Source of the DNA: Dichomitus squalens LYAD-421 SS1
Taxonomy: Eukaryota; Basidiomycota; Agaricomycetes; Polyporales; Polyporaceae
DNA: 64,000 bases
Assembly (NCBI RefSeq): GCF_000275845.1
Contig: NW_006766883.1
Coordinates: 3,073,010 to 3,137,009 of the forward strand
Direction: 5' to 3'
Position 1 is the first letter of the stretch. Every line of letters starts with the position of its first letter. Positions 33,901 to 44,768 of the stretch are shown one piece after another. Made by a program: the position numbers and the translations under genes. The notes beneath the pieces are model-generated. The model was given only the letters and a program-made list of their open reading frames with translations, searched no databases and was not told where the DNA came from.

Positions 33901-36900
33901 ACGGGGTGGCGGACGAATCCGCGTTCTCCAACTCACTCTCCTTGTCTTTCTCCTTCAGTCCTGAGCGGGAGGAATCGTGCATCAGACCAAGGAAGATGTC
34001 TTCGATGGAGGTTCCCATGACCGAATAGTTTGCCACGCCGTACTGCTCGCGATTGCTCTCCACTAGCTCGAGCACCTTCTGGACGATAGCGGCATCCTTC
34101 AGTTTGAGGTGATATGAGACCTCGTTTGGCGAAGACGATGAGGTATAAGCGAGGGGGGCGATGGCATGGATCCGCTCCAAGAGGTCAACTTCCGCAATAC
34201 GCGGCGCCTTCCCTTTTTCGTCGGGGGAGAATGACACAACCACAGTATAACCTTCGCCGAGGCTTGACTTCAGCGCGACAGGAGTACCGTGAGCAACGAG
34301 TTTACCAGGGGCCGCTAGTACGGCAATGGTGTCTGCCAGTAGATCGGCCTCGTCGAGGAACTGCACCATGCATCCCTTTAGCCTCGGAAGTTACAAATAC
34401 AGCTGGTCTACTTACATGCGTTGTGAAGACCACCGTGCGGTCGTTCCTAACAGAGCTGAGCGTCCGCCACAGAGCTCGGCGGGAGAGCGGATCGACTCCT
34501 GACGTGCACTAGACATCCAGAAGCATCAACAGATATACTACCAGATGTGTAATGACAAAATCTACCTCGTCAACCAGAATAACTACGGCATGAAATGGGT
34601 CAATCTTTGCGGGTCACGTTCATGGCTAGCTGAACTCACTCTTGGATCCCCCAATCAGCCCAATCGCCAACTGCAGCTTCCTCTTCTGCCCACCGCTCAA
34701 TGCATCCGCATTATAGTGAATCTTCTTCCCCAGATCACAATCTCTTAACAGCAGCTCGACATCATCGTCGCTGTTGTTGTCCGCGCGTTTGACCGCCTTC
34801 CACAAGCGCAGGGTCTGATAGCACGTCAGCTCGGGGAACAACACGTTCTTCTGCGGGACAATCCCGATCGTGCCTCGCGGAGGGCGCTCGACTCCGCCTT
34901 CAAATGTCACCGTGCCGCGGGTACGGCCGAGAAGACCGGCCAGAATGGACATCGTCGTGGACTTCCCGGCGCTGGAGGCAGGGCAGCCGTCAATACGTAC
35001 GTCCAGTAAGCGAGGAGACGCGAGCAAAGAACGAACCCATTCGAGCCCAAGAGGACGTATATGCCGAACTTCGGTATGTCGAGGCTGAGGTCCGACACGG
35101 CGATGACGACGTCCTTGTCGCTCTTGAAGAACGACGGCTTGAAGTCCTTGCCAAGGTTACGGATGGAGATCGCGATGTCGGGACCATTAGGCGGCACGCC
35201 ATCCTGGGCGGCTGTCTTTCTGCGCAAGCGAGACCACCAGGAGCGACTAGACGGGTTGCGGGCGTCGTAAAGCCGGCTTTCCCAAAGCACAGCGAGCCAT
35301 GGCCAGAGGAAGACGTCGATCTGTATGGGATAGGTGAGTATATGCGCCTCCAATTGGCTCAATGTAACCTACAATGGCAGCAATGATTAGCGGCAGGAGC
35401 CTGAGCGAATTATCCGGGTCGGGCTGGATGACATCCGTCGCGAGCTGGTGCACCTCCCAGCCACAGATCGCACGTATAGCGAAGATGTAGAACCCAGGCG
35501 GGAAGATGATTGTGAAGATGAATGCCGCGCCTGTGCTCGCATGGCTGAACACGAGCGCGAGGATGGCGAACACGATAGCGAGGAACGTTGATGCAACGGC
35601 GGCGAGCTGGGGGCTCTTGCCGAAGGGAGTGGCGACAAAGAACGACCAGCTAGCGAGCGTGAGGCCAAACAGAAGATGGACGACAATTATAAGCCCGACG
35701 TTCGTCGCTGTGAAGATACGGAAGTGCCAAATGATGGCGACGATGATCCATGCTGGGAGATATGCGAGGGAGATACTAATATGCCAAGAGCTACGCGCAC
35801 GTACTGGTGAGCCGCGAGATGACCATGGACACAACGAACAACATACATTATGCGGGCCGAGTCAAGGAGACCCATGACCTTCAGATGCGCAGTCAAGAGA
35901 TTCGCCCGCTCCCCTCCAAACGATCCCGGTAGTTGATAGGATATACCGACAAAGCATATGAACCTGTGAGCTCATGAGTCGTTGGGTGTACATTCCCACG
36001 GCACGTGCTTACAGCGCAAGTACTAGCAACGTCCGCAGTCCCCTAATATAACCTACGGAACGTGTAAGCTGCTGAGTCACGACAAACAGCATGAATGTGG
36101 ACTTTGCGCACTTAGTCGGATCTCGGTAAATTGCTCGGTATTAGTCTCTTGAGTAAATGGCCACTCCAGTGGCGTCTGAGGAGTTGTACCAGTTTGGAGT
36201 TCAATGATAGCCTACACAAAGTTCATAAGCTCGAATTAGAAATAGCAGAGGTGTCTGAGGTGACGAGAGCACTTACGCTATCAACAGCCCATTGGAGCGG
36301 CAGAAGCCTCTTCTCATAGTCGCTGGAATGCTTCGTGACGTCGATATGGAATAGCCCGCCATCTCCTCTGAGGGTGTAGTTCAGTGGCAGCGTTCCGTCC
36401 GGGCCAGGGAGGGAGTTAAATGCGACGGCGGCAAAGCACTCTGAGAACAGATTGAAGTTCTGGGGACATGCGGAGGGAATGTCGTCGGGAGATTCAAGCT
36501 GTCGGACTGCACGCAATTGCTTGCTGGAGAACCCACTTGTCATATGGGATATGATGTCGTGCGCGGAAGGATTGGTTCCCGTGCCATTCGTGCCGTCGGC
36601 CCATACCAAGGCAAGCGATCCGTCGAAGACGTCAACAAGGCGGGGAACGGGTATGGATGTGCCAAGGCCGTACTGGAAGTCGGTAACAGCGCTAAGTTAG
36701 CGTTCCGATCAAGTGGAACACGGAGGCTGAACTTACGTTGTTAGGTTTGTTGAGGAAGATTTGGGCGACGGCCAAGAAGACACCGTACGCGATGGGCATG
36801 ATGAAGCATCTTAGTACGTTTAACTGACATACCACGACGTGCCCATTTCCGTCTCAGAACTCGTGTTTCGTATTCGTGCAGGTAGGGCGGACGTACCCAA

Positions 36901-36971
36901 GGATGCTTGGACATTACGATCCAATTCTTCCAAAACAACGCCCAGAACTGCCGGAAGAAGAGGCCTGCCAT
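30979..36971 (-). CDS. Full-size ABCA-type ABC transporter
   Basis: ATP-driven membrane transporter, (TMD-NBD)x2, probably moving lipids. Twenty-one exons: 36897-36971, 36737-36823, 36277-36672, 36112-36211, 36013-36052, 35847-35963, 35373-35790, 35037-35320, 34640-34971, 34566-34582, 34416-34508, 33209-34360, 32946-33155, 32756-32878, 32624-32699, 32532-32569, 32018-32474, 31661-31966, 31488-31607, 31366-31428, 30979-31310; 1611 residues. N-terminal [14 protein letters not shown] is the usual ABCA start. NBD1 has Walker A GSNGAGKST (split by an intron after Gly), Q-loop VPQKN, signature LSGGQKRKL and a Walker B-like IILVDE followed by [14 protein letters not shown]2 has [18 protein letters not shown] and [12 protein letters not shown]. 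Between the halves lie a second TM bundle and a large N-glycosylatable loop. A 17-base exon encodes NBD1 Walker B. Confidence 0.93.
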
Positions 36972-39306
36972 CCTGCCGATCTTGATGGCGTGTGTTGAGT
37001 GGATATAGATCCTTCAGCACGCCTGAAGAGTAGAATGAATGCCGGAGATGAGACCGTTCAGAATGGCGATGGGTATCCTTAAGTGGCCGAAGAGTTGTAA
37101 TCAGTCGAACTGCCACGTCCCAGTATACATAGTAGAAGACCCGCAGCACGGCAGACACAGCGTGGACGATGGGAGAATTTGAAAACCGTGGCAGCCACTC
37201 GGCCTCGGCGGGAAAGCATGGATATATTTGCACGCAGACGTCGCCCTGTCGTCCATCCTAGACCGGTGGCCGGTATTTGGCGCCCCAACGTGAGCATGGG
37301 CGTTTGTCGATGTTTAGGGCGCCCACCGCAAATCGTACTTTCAAGAGGATGCGTCGACTCAGAAGTCTTATTTTATACAGAGGCTCTTTCGCCGTCAAAT
37401 CAAGGATATCGGGTTGGGGAACATATGAGAACACATCGCAAGCACAACAGCTATACGTCGGCAACAGTCTGGGGCTCAGCGCCTCTGAGCGCTTAGCAGA
37501 TGCAACATCCTTCTACCTTCAACATGCGATGGCTCGAACGTGTCTCCGTAAGCGTGAACCTCCACGAATCCAAGCTGTTGGATAAATATGTTCGCCATCG
37601 AGTCTCTCCACAGCCCCGCATTTCGCATTACGCTCTCACCTTGCTAGCCTCCCACGCAGGTATGCATCTCCAACATCGATGACATGACACCCTCCGACCG
37701 GGTCACCTCAAACAGCGCGCAATGTCCAGTGTAGTCGTCTTTTTACTCCTCGAACACGCCGTCTGCAATCTGCCAGCGCGAGTATGGCGCGGCTCCGGAT
37801 GACGCAGAGACATGAAGATGAGGTAGTCCTCCTAAATTTGCTCATCGATGCCACGTACACGGGCTTCGGAGCGGTGGGCAAGGACTGTCAGACAAGGTAA
37901 CTTCCCACAGTGCGGAAACGGTCATAGAGGACACTTTCATCTGTGACTAGTATCCTTCAGCTTTGACGCGATGACGTTCCGAGCTGCGACATACTCACCG
38001 GGAGAGACGAATCGCGCGATGTCCATGCGCTCTGGAGCTCGATCCAGGCGAGCTTGGAGAATGGCTCGTACACAATTCACTATATGGCTGCGTGAACGTT
38101 TGCGAACCTCAAGGTGAGTCCCAGCAGGTGCTCGTGTCTCAAGCTGAGGTATCACGCCGATTTCTCCGGCTTCGCAGCTTCTGCAATGATTGATTGCAAA
38201 GGACGGCTGTCCTTGATATCCTACGTGTCACGACAAGAGAACGGTTGATAGAAGCAGGTATGGCGGCTTTGCTGTGCCGCCTACGGATGATGACTAGGAC
38301 TGCCACATACATAGGTTGGCACAGCTAGGCGAGTCTTCGCCTCTCCATCTTCTTATCATAGGGTTTCGAAGGTCTTCGGCATGAAATCACAGGATTCATA
38401 CATACGCCAATCCCGCTAGGCCCTAGCAGGAAATCAGTGTCACTTAGTAGTAACCATGCCATTTGGATTCGACGAGTTCGCGCAATCGCTTCACCAGCTT
38501 CTCTACGCAGTACTCGGTCGTCAGGGCGTTTAGTGACTCTGCACGTTCCTTCCCCGAATGTATTGAGTCGTTCCCGGCCTTGGTCAACGGCAGACAGTGT
38601 TGCGGATGCGATGTCGAGTGAACTGGTGATGAACTGAGCGCAGGTGCGGGGGCGGTGCGCTCAGCTCGGACCTCTCGGAGGGGTATGTGACTCATTCGTC
38701 GTCCTCCCGGAAGTTGAGAAGCTGATGTTACACATATCTACCTAAGGCATTGACATTGCAGATGTGCTCGGACCAGAGCGATGTTAGGATCACATGAGCT
38801 CAAGTACATTCTGTCAAGCAGGTGCCAGTTGATCCGCCACGGGGCTCATGCAGCTTCATTGTCCTCTCGTAGGATCTGAAGCCATCCGAGATAGAGCCTG
38901 CGACAGCCAGGGGATCGCGGATCTTCCCCATCAGCTCCCTCCCAGCATGGATTATTGCATCCTTTCGGCAAAGTGGTCTTGAACCCTAAGTATTGCGGTT
39001 GGGTGGTGCCAGTTGACGGCACGCGTTCTAAGCCGGGCATGATTCCACGCGCATGCATTTCGATAGTGGTACAGGGGGGTTGTCGTGACAACACATTGAG
39101 TGAGCCGAGTGAGCCCTCGCGCTCCTCGGTCACCTCAAATTGCTCGACGTTGGTGTGGTAATGCTAGCTCATATCCCTCTCCCTCCTCTCTAACTCGTCG
39201 AGCTGGACGCTCCTTATGTAAGTCCTCAAGATCTTGGCTATTCTGGATGTGTCTCTCACATACCTGTTGCAGACTCGGAGTTTAAGGACAGTGTTCCATC
39301 TAGGCG
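36972..39306. other. Sparse 2.3-kb intergenic stretch
   Basis: No gene can be supported. Minus-strand open frames at 38444-38695 (ending EYCVEKLVKRLRELVESKW) and 37937-38155 (MDIARFVSPGEYVAARNVIA) look more protein-like than chance, but no splice model joins them and no family was recognised. They may be remnants of a gene on the minus strand. Confidence 0.35.
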
Positions 39307-40719
39307 ATGTGGAGATCGATCCTGCTGAAATGTTCTATCTTATTAAGTACGTGGCTACGCTTCCCACTTCCTCATCGCTAATACAAAGGTGATCAGGGCT
39401 GAAGACATTGTTCGTGACCGATATCCAACTCCTTTTCCTTGTCCTTTTCACACCTGTGGCTGTCGTGTCCTTCAACTTCACCGTCGATGATACGTTTGGT
39501 AACAATGCGCACACCGTGATACCAGCGTATCTCCCAAACAACGGCACCTGGCACGTCGGGTCGCCCACCGAACAATGCAATGGGTGCATAGTTCAACCCT
39601 CCGAACTCGACATCAGCCAAATTATGAACCAAACCTGGCATCACGCGACTTTCTTCGATGGCGCCCCTATACAAATGGAGGTCACCTTTCCTGGTACGGC
39701 GGTCTACGTCTACAACATCCTGCCAAATACACTCCCCGGAGGAGTGAGCTCTCACACCAACCTCTTGTTTTCGATTGATGGCGAAACCGTCGGTCAGTTC
39801 TCCCATGTCTCGGACTCAAGCGCGAAATTCCTTTACAATCAGCTCGTCTACTGGAACGCAAGCCTGTCTAACACCACCCACACGCTTGTCATGAGAGCAG
39901 ACGTAGGGTCGCTAGTCATCTTCGACTACATGATATACACCATGGTCGACAGCTTGGGCTCGTCAGCATCTCCGAATTCAAGTGCGGCTACTGGCATTGG
40001 AGCCTCCCATTCCCCCTCGCATGTCGTGATTGGGGCGATTATTGGGCCAGTGATCGGTGTAGTCGTCATTATTCTTTTGGCTGCTGTTCTAGAGATCTTC
40101 ATCCTTCGGCGGAAGCGTCGCCGGCTTGATCGTCCTGCAAGCGATTCCTTCTCTCCTATTGACGCCATAAACCCGTCAAAGAATACTTCCTTCGGCAGGC
40201 CTGTGACCCTGTTACCGCGCAGCCCAAACGCAGCAAGTGCGTCTCATGATATGCATTCTTATCCTGTTAGACATAGCTGACCTCCGTTCATGCAGCCCAG
40301 TTGCCACTGCCCGTCACGTCGAGCCAACTTTCTCAGAGGTCATTCGAAGCGCAGCGCGAAGCGGAGCTCACACGCAGACTTTATACTCTTCAGCGCGAGA
40401 TGCGATCACTCTCGTACCAGGAGAACATATCCGAGGACGAGTCCAGGCTAAGCTCCTCCGCGGTGCAAGCTTTGCAGGAGGAGATAGCCGCGCTTCGAGG
40501 GGTGCTTAGTAGCATGGCGATGAGGGTCGAACACCACCCACCTCCGATATCGGAGTCTCTTCCTCGATACGAGGATGCTCATCTGGGTAAGTTCCCAATT
40601 GGCCTCACTCGAGTTGCCTTGCCTACTAGTTGGCATGCTGATGCACATTCATAGTAGCAGACACGTCTCGGGAGCGGACTGCTCTCCCGCCACGGTATGC
40701 GAAGTCGCACAGCGGGTGA
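39307..40719 (+). CDS. Single-pass membrane protein with secreted ectodomain
   Basis: No family name known to me; the architecture is common in agaricomycetes. Exons 39307-39346, 39397-40236, 40296-40586, 40655-40719; 411 residues. The short first exon supplies the ATG and a signal-like hydrophobic start (MWRSILLKCSILL). Without it the main frame has no ATG and is preceded by an in-frame TGA. The ectodomain has many N-x-S/T sites (FNFTVDDTFGNN, YLPNNGTWH, QTWHHATFFDG). A Ser-rich stalk leads to one membrane helix (IIGPVIGVVVIILLAAVLEI) and a stop-transfer RRKRRR. The cytoplasmic tail contains a short coiled coil (EAELTRRLYTLQREM) and a proline-rich end. It may be a surface sensor or adhesion-type protein; no ligand is known. 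Confidence 0.72.
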
Positions 40720-41489
40720 GTCGTGGGTGGGCGGCTTGCGGTATCCCGCTCCCTTTCGAGCGAGAGAAGTTCAGCTTCTGTCAGGGAGGTCCTGGTGACT
40801 AGCAAGACACCGAGACTCTAGCGAAGGAAGGGACATGCACGGACTCTGAATGGGCTACAATGTGTTTCGTCCAAGAACTTATCTGTAGGTAACCTCACAC
40901 AATTTGCTGATGCAGCATGCATCTGTATGATGAATATCTAAATATTCAATATCCATGCTAAACGGATACGGGAGCGCACCGCGACTAGCAGACAATTCGC
41001 CACATTCACATTCACATTCACAGCAGGGTCCGAAAATGATACCGCTGCGATAGAGCGCGCATGTGAACGCCCGTCGACACGTCTGCTATGCGGTCCTCTG
41101 TGGCCACATACCCCACTTATGAATTATAGCATCCATCTCATCGTCAAATGGGCAATGCAATCCTAGGAAGTCACATCACTCCTTCCATCAACGGGGTGGA
41201 AGATCCTGGGAGCCCAGCGCTCATTCTTCATGCTCCGAACTGTCTACCGCATCCGCCAGCCCCTGTCCCTCGCCACCGCTCAACGCCCATAACCTCAGCC
41301 GCTGCGATCTTTCACTGCGTGTTCCCTAATCGCTCAAAATGACGTTCCTTGACAGCCACTAGCTGTCATATAAAGCGCCGCGTGTCTGGTCACCAGATTT
41401 CTTTACTTGACCTTCTTCGATTCTTGGATAGCTTCCTTGTGGCCTCTTGCGACAATCTAGCTCAGTGCTACTTTTTATCCTCTTGCTCT
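40720..41489. other. Intergenic region with TATA box for the next gene
   Basis: 770 bases without coding signal. A TATAAA at 41369-41374 lies about 120 bases before the ATG at 41490. Confidence 0.45.
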
Positions 41490-42351
41490 ATGCTCACAAT
41501 GTACGCTAAGGCTATCCGTCTCATCTTGCTGCCCATTCTTGTTGTGACCGCACTGCCCACTGGCCGCGATGGTACTACATCCCCGTCTACCGACATCAAC
41601 TAGTGTGGAGTAACTGATGCTCTGACTTATCAAGACGTCGACGATCGATCCTTGCATGTTGAACAAGTGGCTTCAAATTGTGAGTAGCCGATTCCGGGTT
41701 GAATGACTCATCGATTGTCTTCCACTTCTCATTTTGCTGAACTGCGTGAGACCAGCGCTCGGAACAGCCTCGATGAGCTCTGCATCCCCTTCAGATAGTA
41801 CGTGCCCCGTTAGCATCGCTTCCAGATGATGTACGACTTGCGCCTACCATTCTCCTTGTCCCAGTCACCGCAATTGGTAGGAACTGCCTACGTCGAACGA
41901 ATTTAACTTTGACATTCTCCGTAGAATCGGCTGCGCTTGCATCCTTCGAATCTGTCGAAACCATCGTAGGGTCCAGTCAAACGCAATTCACCGCCTTCTT
42001 CACTTGTACGTCGAGAATCCAAACTATTATCACGACGACCTACTGATCGTCGAGCAGTGGTTAGCGAAGTACCCTACCTAGAAGTCTCATCCATCGGCGG
42101 TCCTGCAATCACCCTTGCCCCAACAGGACCACTCGGAGGAGCCACCACCACATTTGCGGGACATGCAGTCACCGCATTGCCGTCCCACCAGTAAGCCTGT
42201 CCAGGCAGCGCTGTCATTGATGTCTATTAAAGCTGTTCGTCCTGCCCGAATTCAGAAACATCGCTCATACTCTGGCCATCTCGAGACGACTGATCAGTGG
42301 ATTAGTTGGCGCTTGGCTCGGCGCGGTGGTCGGGGGAGTGGTCCTACTTCT
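41490..42351 (+). CDS. Small Ser/Thr-rich single-pass membrane protein, 3' end unresolved
   Basis: Unknown function. It is built from very short exons: 41490-41571, 41635-41679, 41756-41797, 41865-41876 (12 bases), 41925-42005, 42058-42190, 42256-42351, followed by at least one more exon. The encoded chain has a signal peptide (AIRLILLPILVVTALPTG), a Ser/Thr/Ala-rich ectodomain (GTASMSSASPSDI, ETIVGSSQTQFTAFF, GPLGGATTTFAGH) and one membrane helix (ISGLVGAWLGAVVGGVVLLL). The phase is preserved across all six introns, which is unlikely by chance. The 3' end is unclear: the donor at 42352 is good, but the best acceptor (CGAACAG at 42487) opens a frame with no early stop. The gene converges on the F-box gene ending at 42586. 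Architecture resembles the gene just upstream but sequence does not. Confidence 0.55.
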
Positions 42352-42585
42352 GTGAGTCGGCTCACCACAAGATATGTTCATTCGCACGTCGAGTCCGTCA
42401 TAAGGGCAACTTCGTGTACGCGTGTCGCGCTGTATAATTACCACATGGAGGTGTGAACTAAGAGTTGTGTGACTGCATCCGAACAGGACCGATGGCACTG
42501 TTCTGGGAACCCACCGGCTGATACGGCTACTAGTGTATAGGGCTGATGCATGCCTTCACTTGGACCTGAACGGGGAATTAGTAGC

Positions 42586-44219
42586 CTATCTCAGCGAATT
42601 GAACATTCTCACCTCTTCTCTTAGCGACAACTGGAACTCCTCCCGATCAATGATTACCTCTGCGGCTTCGCTACTCAGCTCGACCAGCATCCCCGTCGCC
42701 GCACTGGGCACATCTGGGCCTTCATGTCTCCCGGCCACCCGCCAAGCCTTGGACGATAGCCACTTATGCCGTTCTTCCCAACGACGTCCGACAGGGACGT
42801 ACGTACGCCCGCAAGTGGTAAGGAAAATGTATTCCAACGACGGCATCGCCTCGAGGAACGCAGTGGCAGCAGGGAGGAGATCGCTCTCCCGCGCCGTGTT
42901 CACGAAGTCCTCGTCGACACCCATGTTCGGCTGTGTCCGCTTCGACATAGACTGGAAGACATGGTAACAGACAACGAGACGGAGGTGCGTCAAGCGTAGA
43001 TGTTTGATCGAGACGATGAGACGGCCCTACGACGAAGCATGTGGTCAGATCTGCGAGGGCAAGACGGCAGAGGGTTGTGAAATACCAGCAATTCTTGCCA
43101 CTGGAACGAGGCGCGATGAAGTGTCTGCGGCCGGCGAGATATCTGGTGATTGAAGAACATGACGAGGCGCGTGAGCTTGACCGCTGCTTCGGGAGGAAAC
43201 AGCCAGTCCAAAAGCGCCAAGCCATCGTTGAGCTCCAGAGAGAAGTGAAGCTGTTGCGGGGCATTGTAACGGAGGGATTCCGCCAAATACCGCCTACCAT
43301 CAAACACATTCGTGGTGTCGATAGTCATGAGGCGAATAGGGCACCGGAGCGCTAGAATGTATGCCATCCGGGCATCACATACGAGGCGATCGAGGCGCGG
43401 CCAAGTGCGCGTCTTCTGCGTCTCCATATTCCGCTGCCGTCGACGTTCTACCTCCGGCACCGGTATCGTGGGGCCTGGCGGGCCAAGAGCGAAGGTGGTA
43501 TCCAAGTTTGGGAACAGCTCCAAGAGCACGTCTAGCTGTCCGAGGTCGGAACTGATGTCGATCTCATCGGCCTCAAGAGAACGCACGGACGTGAAACGCG
43601 TTTTGACAGAGGAGGCAGGAATGTCGAGGGGGAAGTCGTCCAATTTGAGAGCTTCAAGCGTCTGCCCCAAATGCGGCAGTTCGTTGTGCAGGAATTTGGC
43701 TGAGAACGTCCCGAGTTCGTATCCTTCGACGTGGAGGTACCTAAGTGGGGACCGCAAATTCTTTAGAATTGTACGCAGTGAATCATCTCCGACACTGGCG
43801 AGGACATGTAGCTCTCGCAATGTCGTGAGATCGCAGATCGCGGTTATTATCGGGTTGCCAGTACGCGCTGGAACGTACAAGGACTTGAGATTAGTAGCCG
43901 CCTTCAGAATGGCTGCGAACCGGATGAGAACATCTTGTGAGTAGAAGTGGAAGACAGGGCAAGCGACGCCATATAGGAATGGGGCTCGTGCCGCCTCGTC
44001 GGCGAACAACAAGCTGTGGAGCCTGTCCACTGACATGCTACTCGAGAGAATGAATGGCGACATCCTGAGTCGTCGTTGCAGCGCGCCTTTCCTTAGAGCA
44101 GTGCAGGTGGTTCCAAAAGAGAGGACGTCTGAGACGTCTGTCAGGCAATTGCAGACCATACGCAGGACGTCGAAGTTGAGCCGTGGTTGTTGGTCATGAG
44201 CGGGTTGGATTGATTGCAT
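42586..44219 (-). CDS. F-box/LRR-like protein
   Basis: Probable substrate-recognition subunit of an SCF ubiquitin ligase, from one of the large agaricomycete F-box families. Exons 43086-44219 and 42586-43026; 524 residues. The F-box lies near the N-terminus (RLNFDVLRMVCNCLTDVSDV, then LSFGTTCTALRKGALQRRLR). Leucine-rich repeat-like stretches follow (LKSLYVPA, LTTLRELHVLA, LRYLHVEGYEL, LEALKLDD) and a C-terminal KHLRLTHLRLVVCYHVFQ block. The intron donor GTATTT at 43085 and acceptor GTCGTAG were chosen because they alone join the two frames. In-frame sequence continues upstream of the ATG at 44219, but the F-box follows this Met directly. The bait protein is unknown. Confidence 0.8.
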
Positions 44220-44768
44220 TCCTATAGCGAATGCAACTGAGACTATCAGCTTTGCACAAGGTAGGATAGGGAGACCCGATTCACCTTCTTTTGGAGAAGT
44301 CATAGACAAGACGTCTTCCTGGTGGTCGCGGCGAGCTTCTGCTTCAAGGCCGATATGCAAAAACGCCCGCCTCGATGGCTGCGTCAAGATCCGTGGGAGA
44401 TCTCGTGCTGCCACTCATGACCAGGCGAGACGGATCCCTCCCTTCCGATGATGTCGTCGATCACATACCAAACATCAGACTCCTGAATCACTTCCATAGC
44501 ATAGGGCTTTGAGAGGCTTTGAGTAGGTCGCGGAATGCCACAAAGAATTATTGTGACTACACTAGTCACGGCGGGAGGACCGGAGACCGGGCTGGGAGAG
44601 AGGCGCCCATTGACCTTAGCTCGACTCCGCCAGCTCGTCAGCCACCGACAGCCACAGCCCAGCCACTTCTAGCCACACCCTGCTTGTCCCCTCTTCAGAG
44701 GCCCTGCTCTCAGGCACTTCGCCTTCTGGGCTTACAAAATAATTAAAGGCATTGGAAAGTCGCTCAGG
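44220..44768. other. Divergent intergenic region, F-box gene and zinc-finger gene
   Basis: 550 bases upstream of both genes. An open frame continues on the minus strand ahead of the F-box ATG, probably untranslated leader. No TATA box is obvious. Confidence 0.45.
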
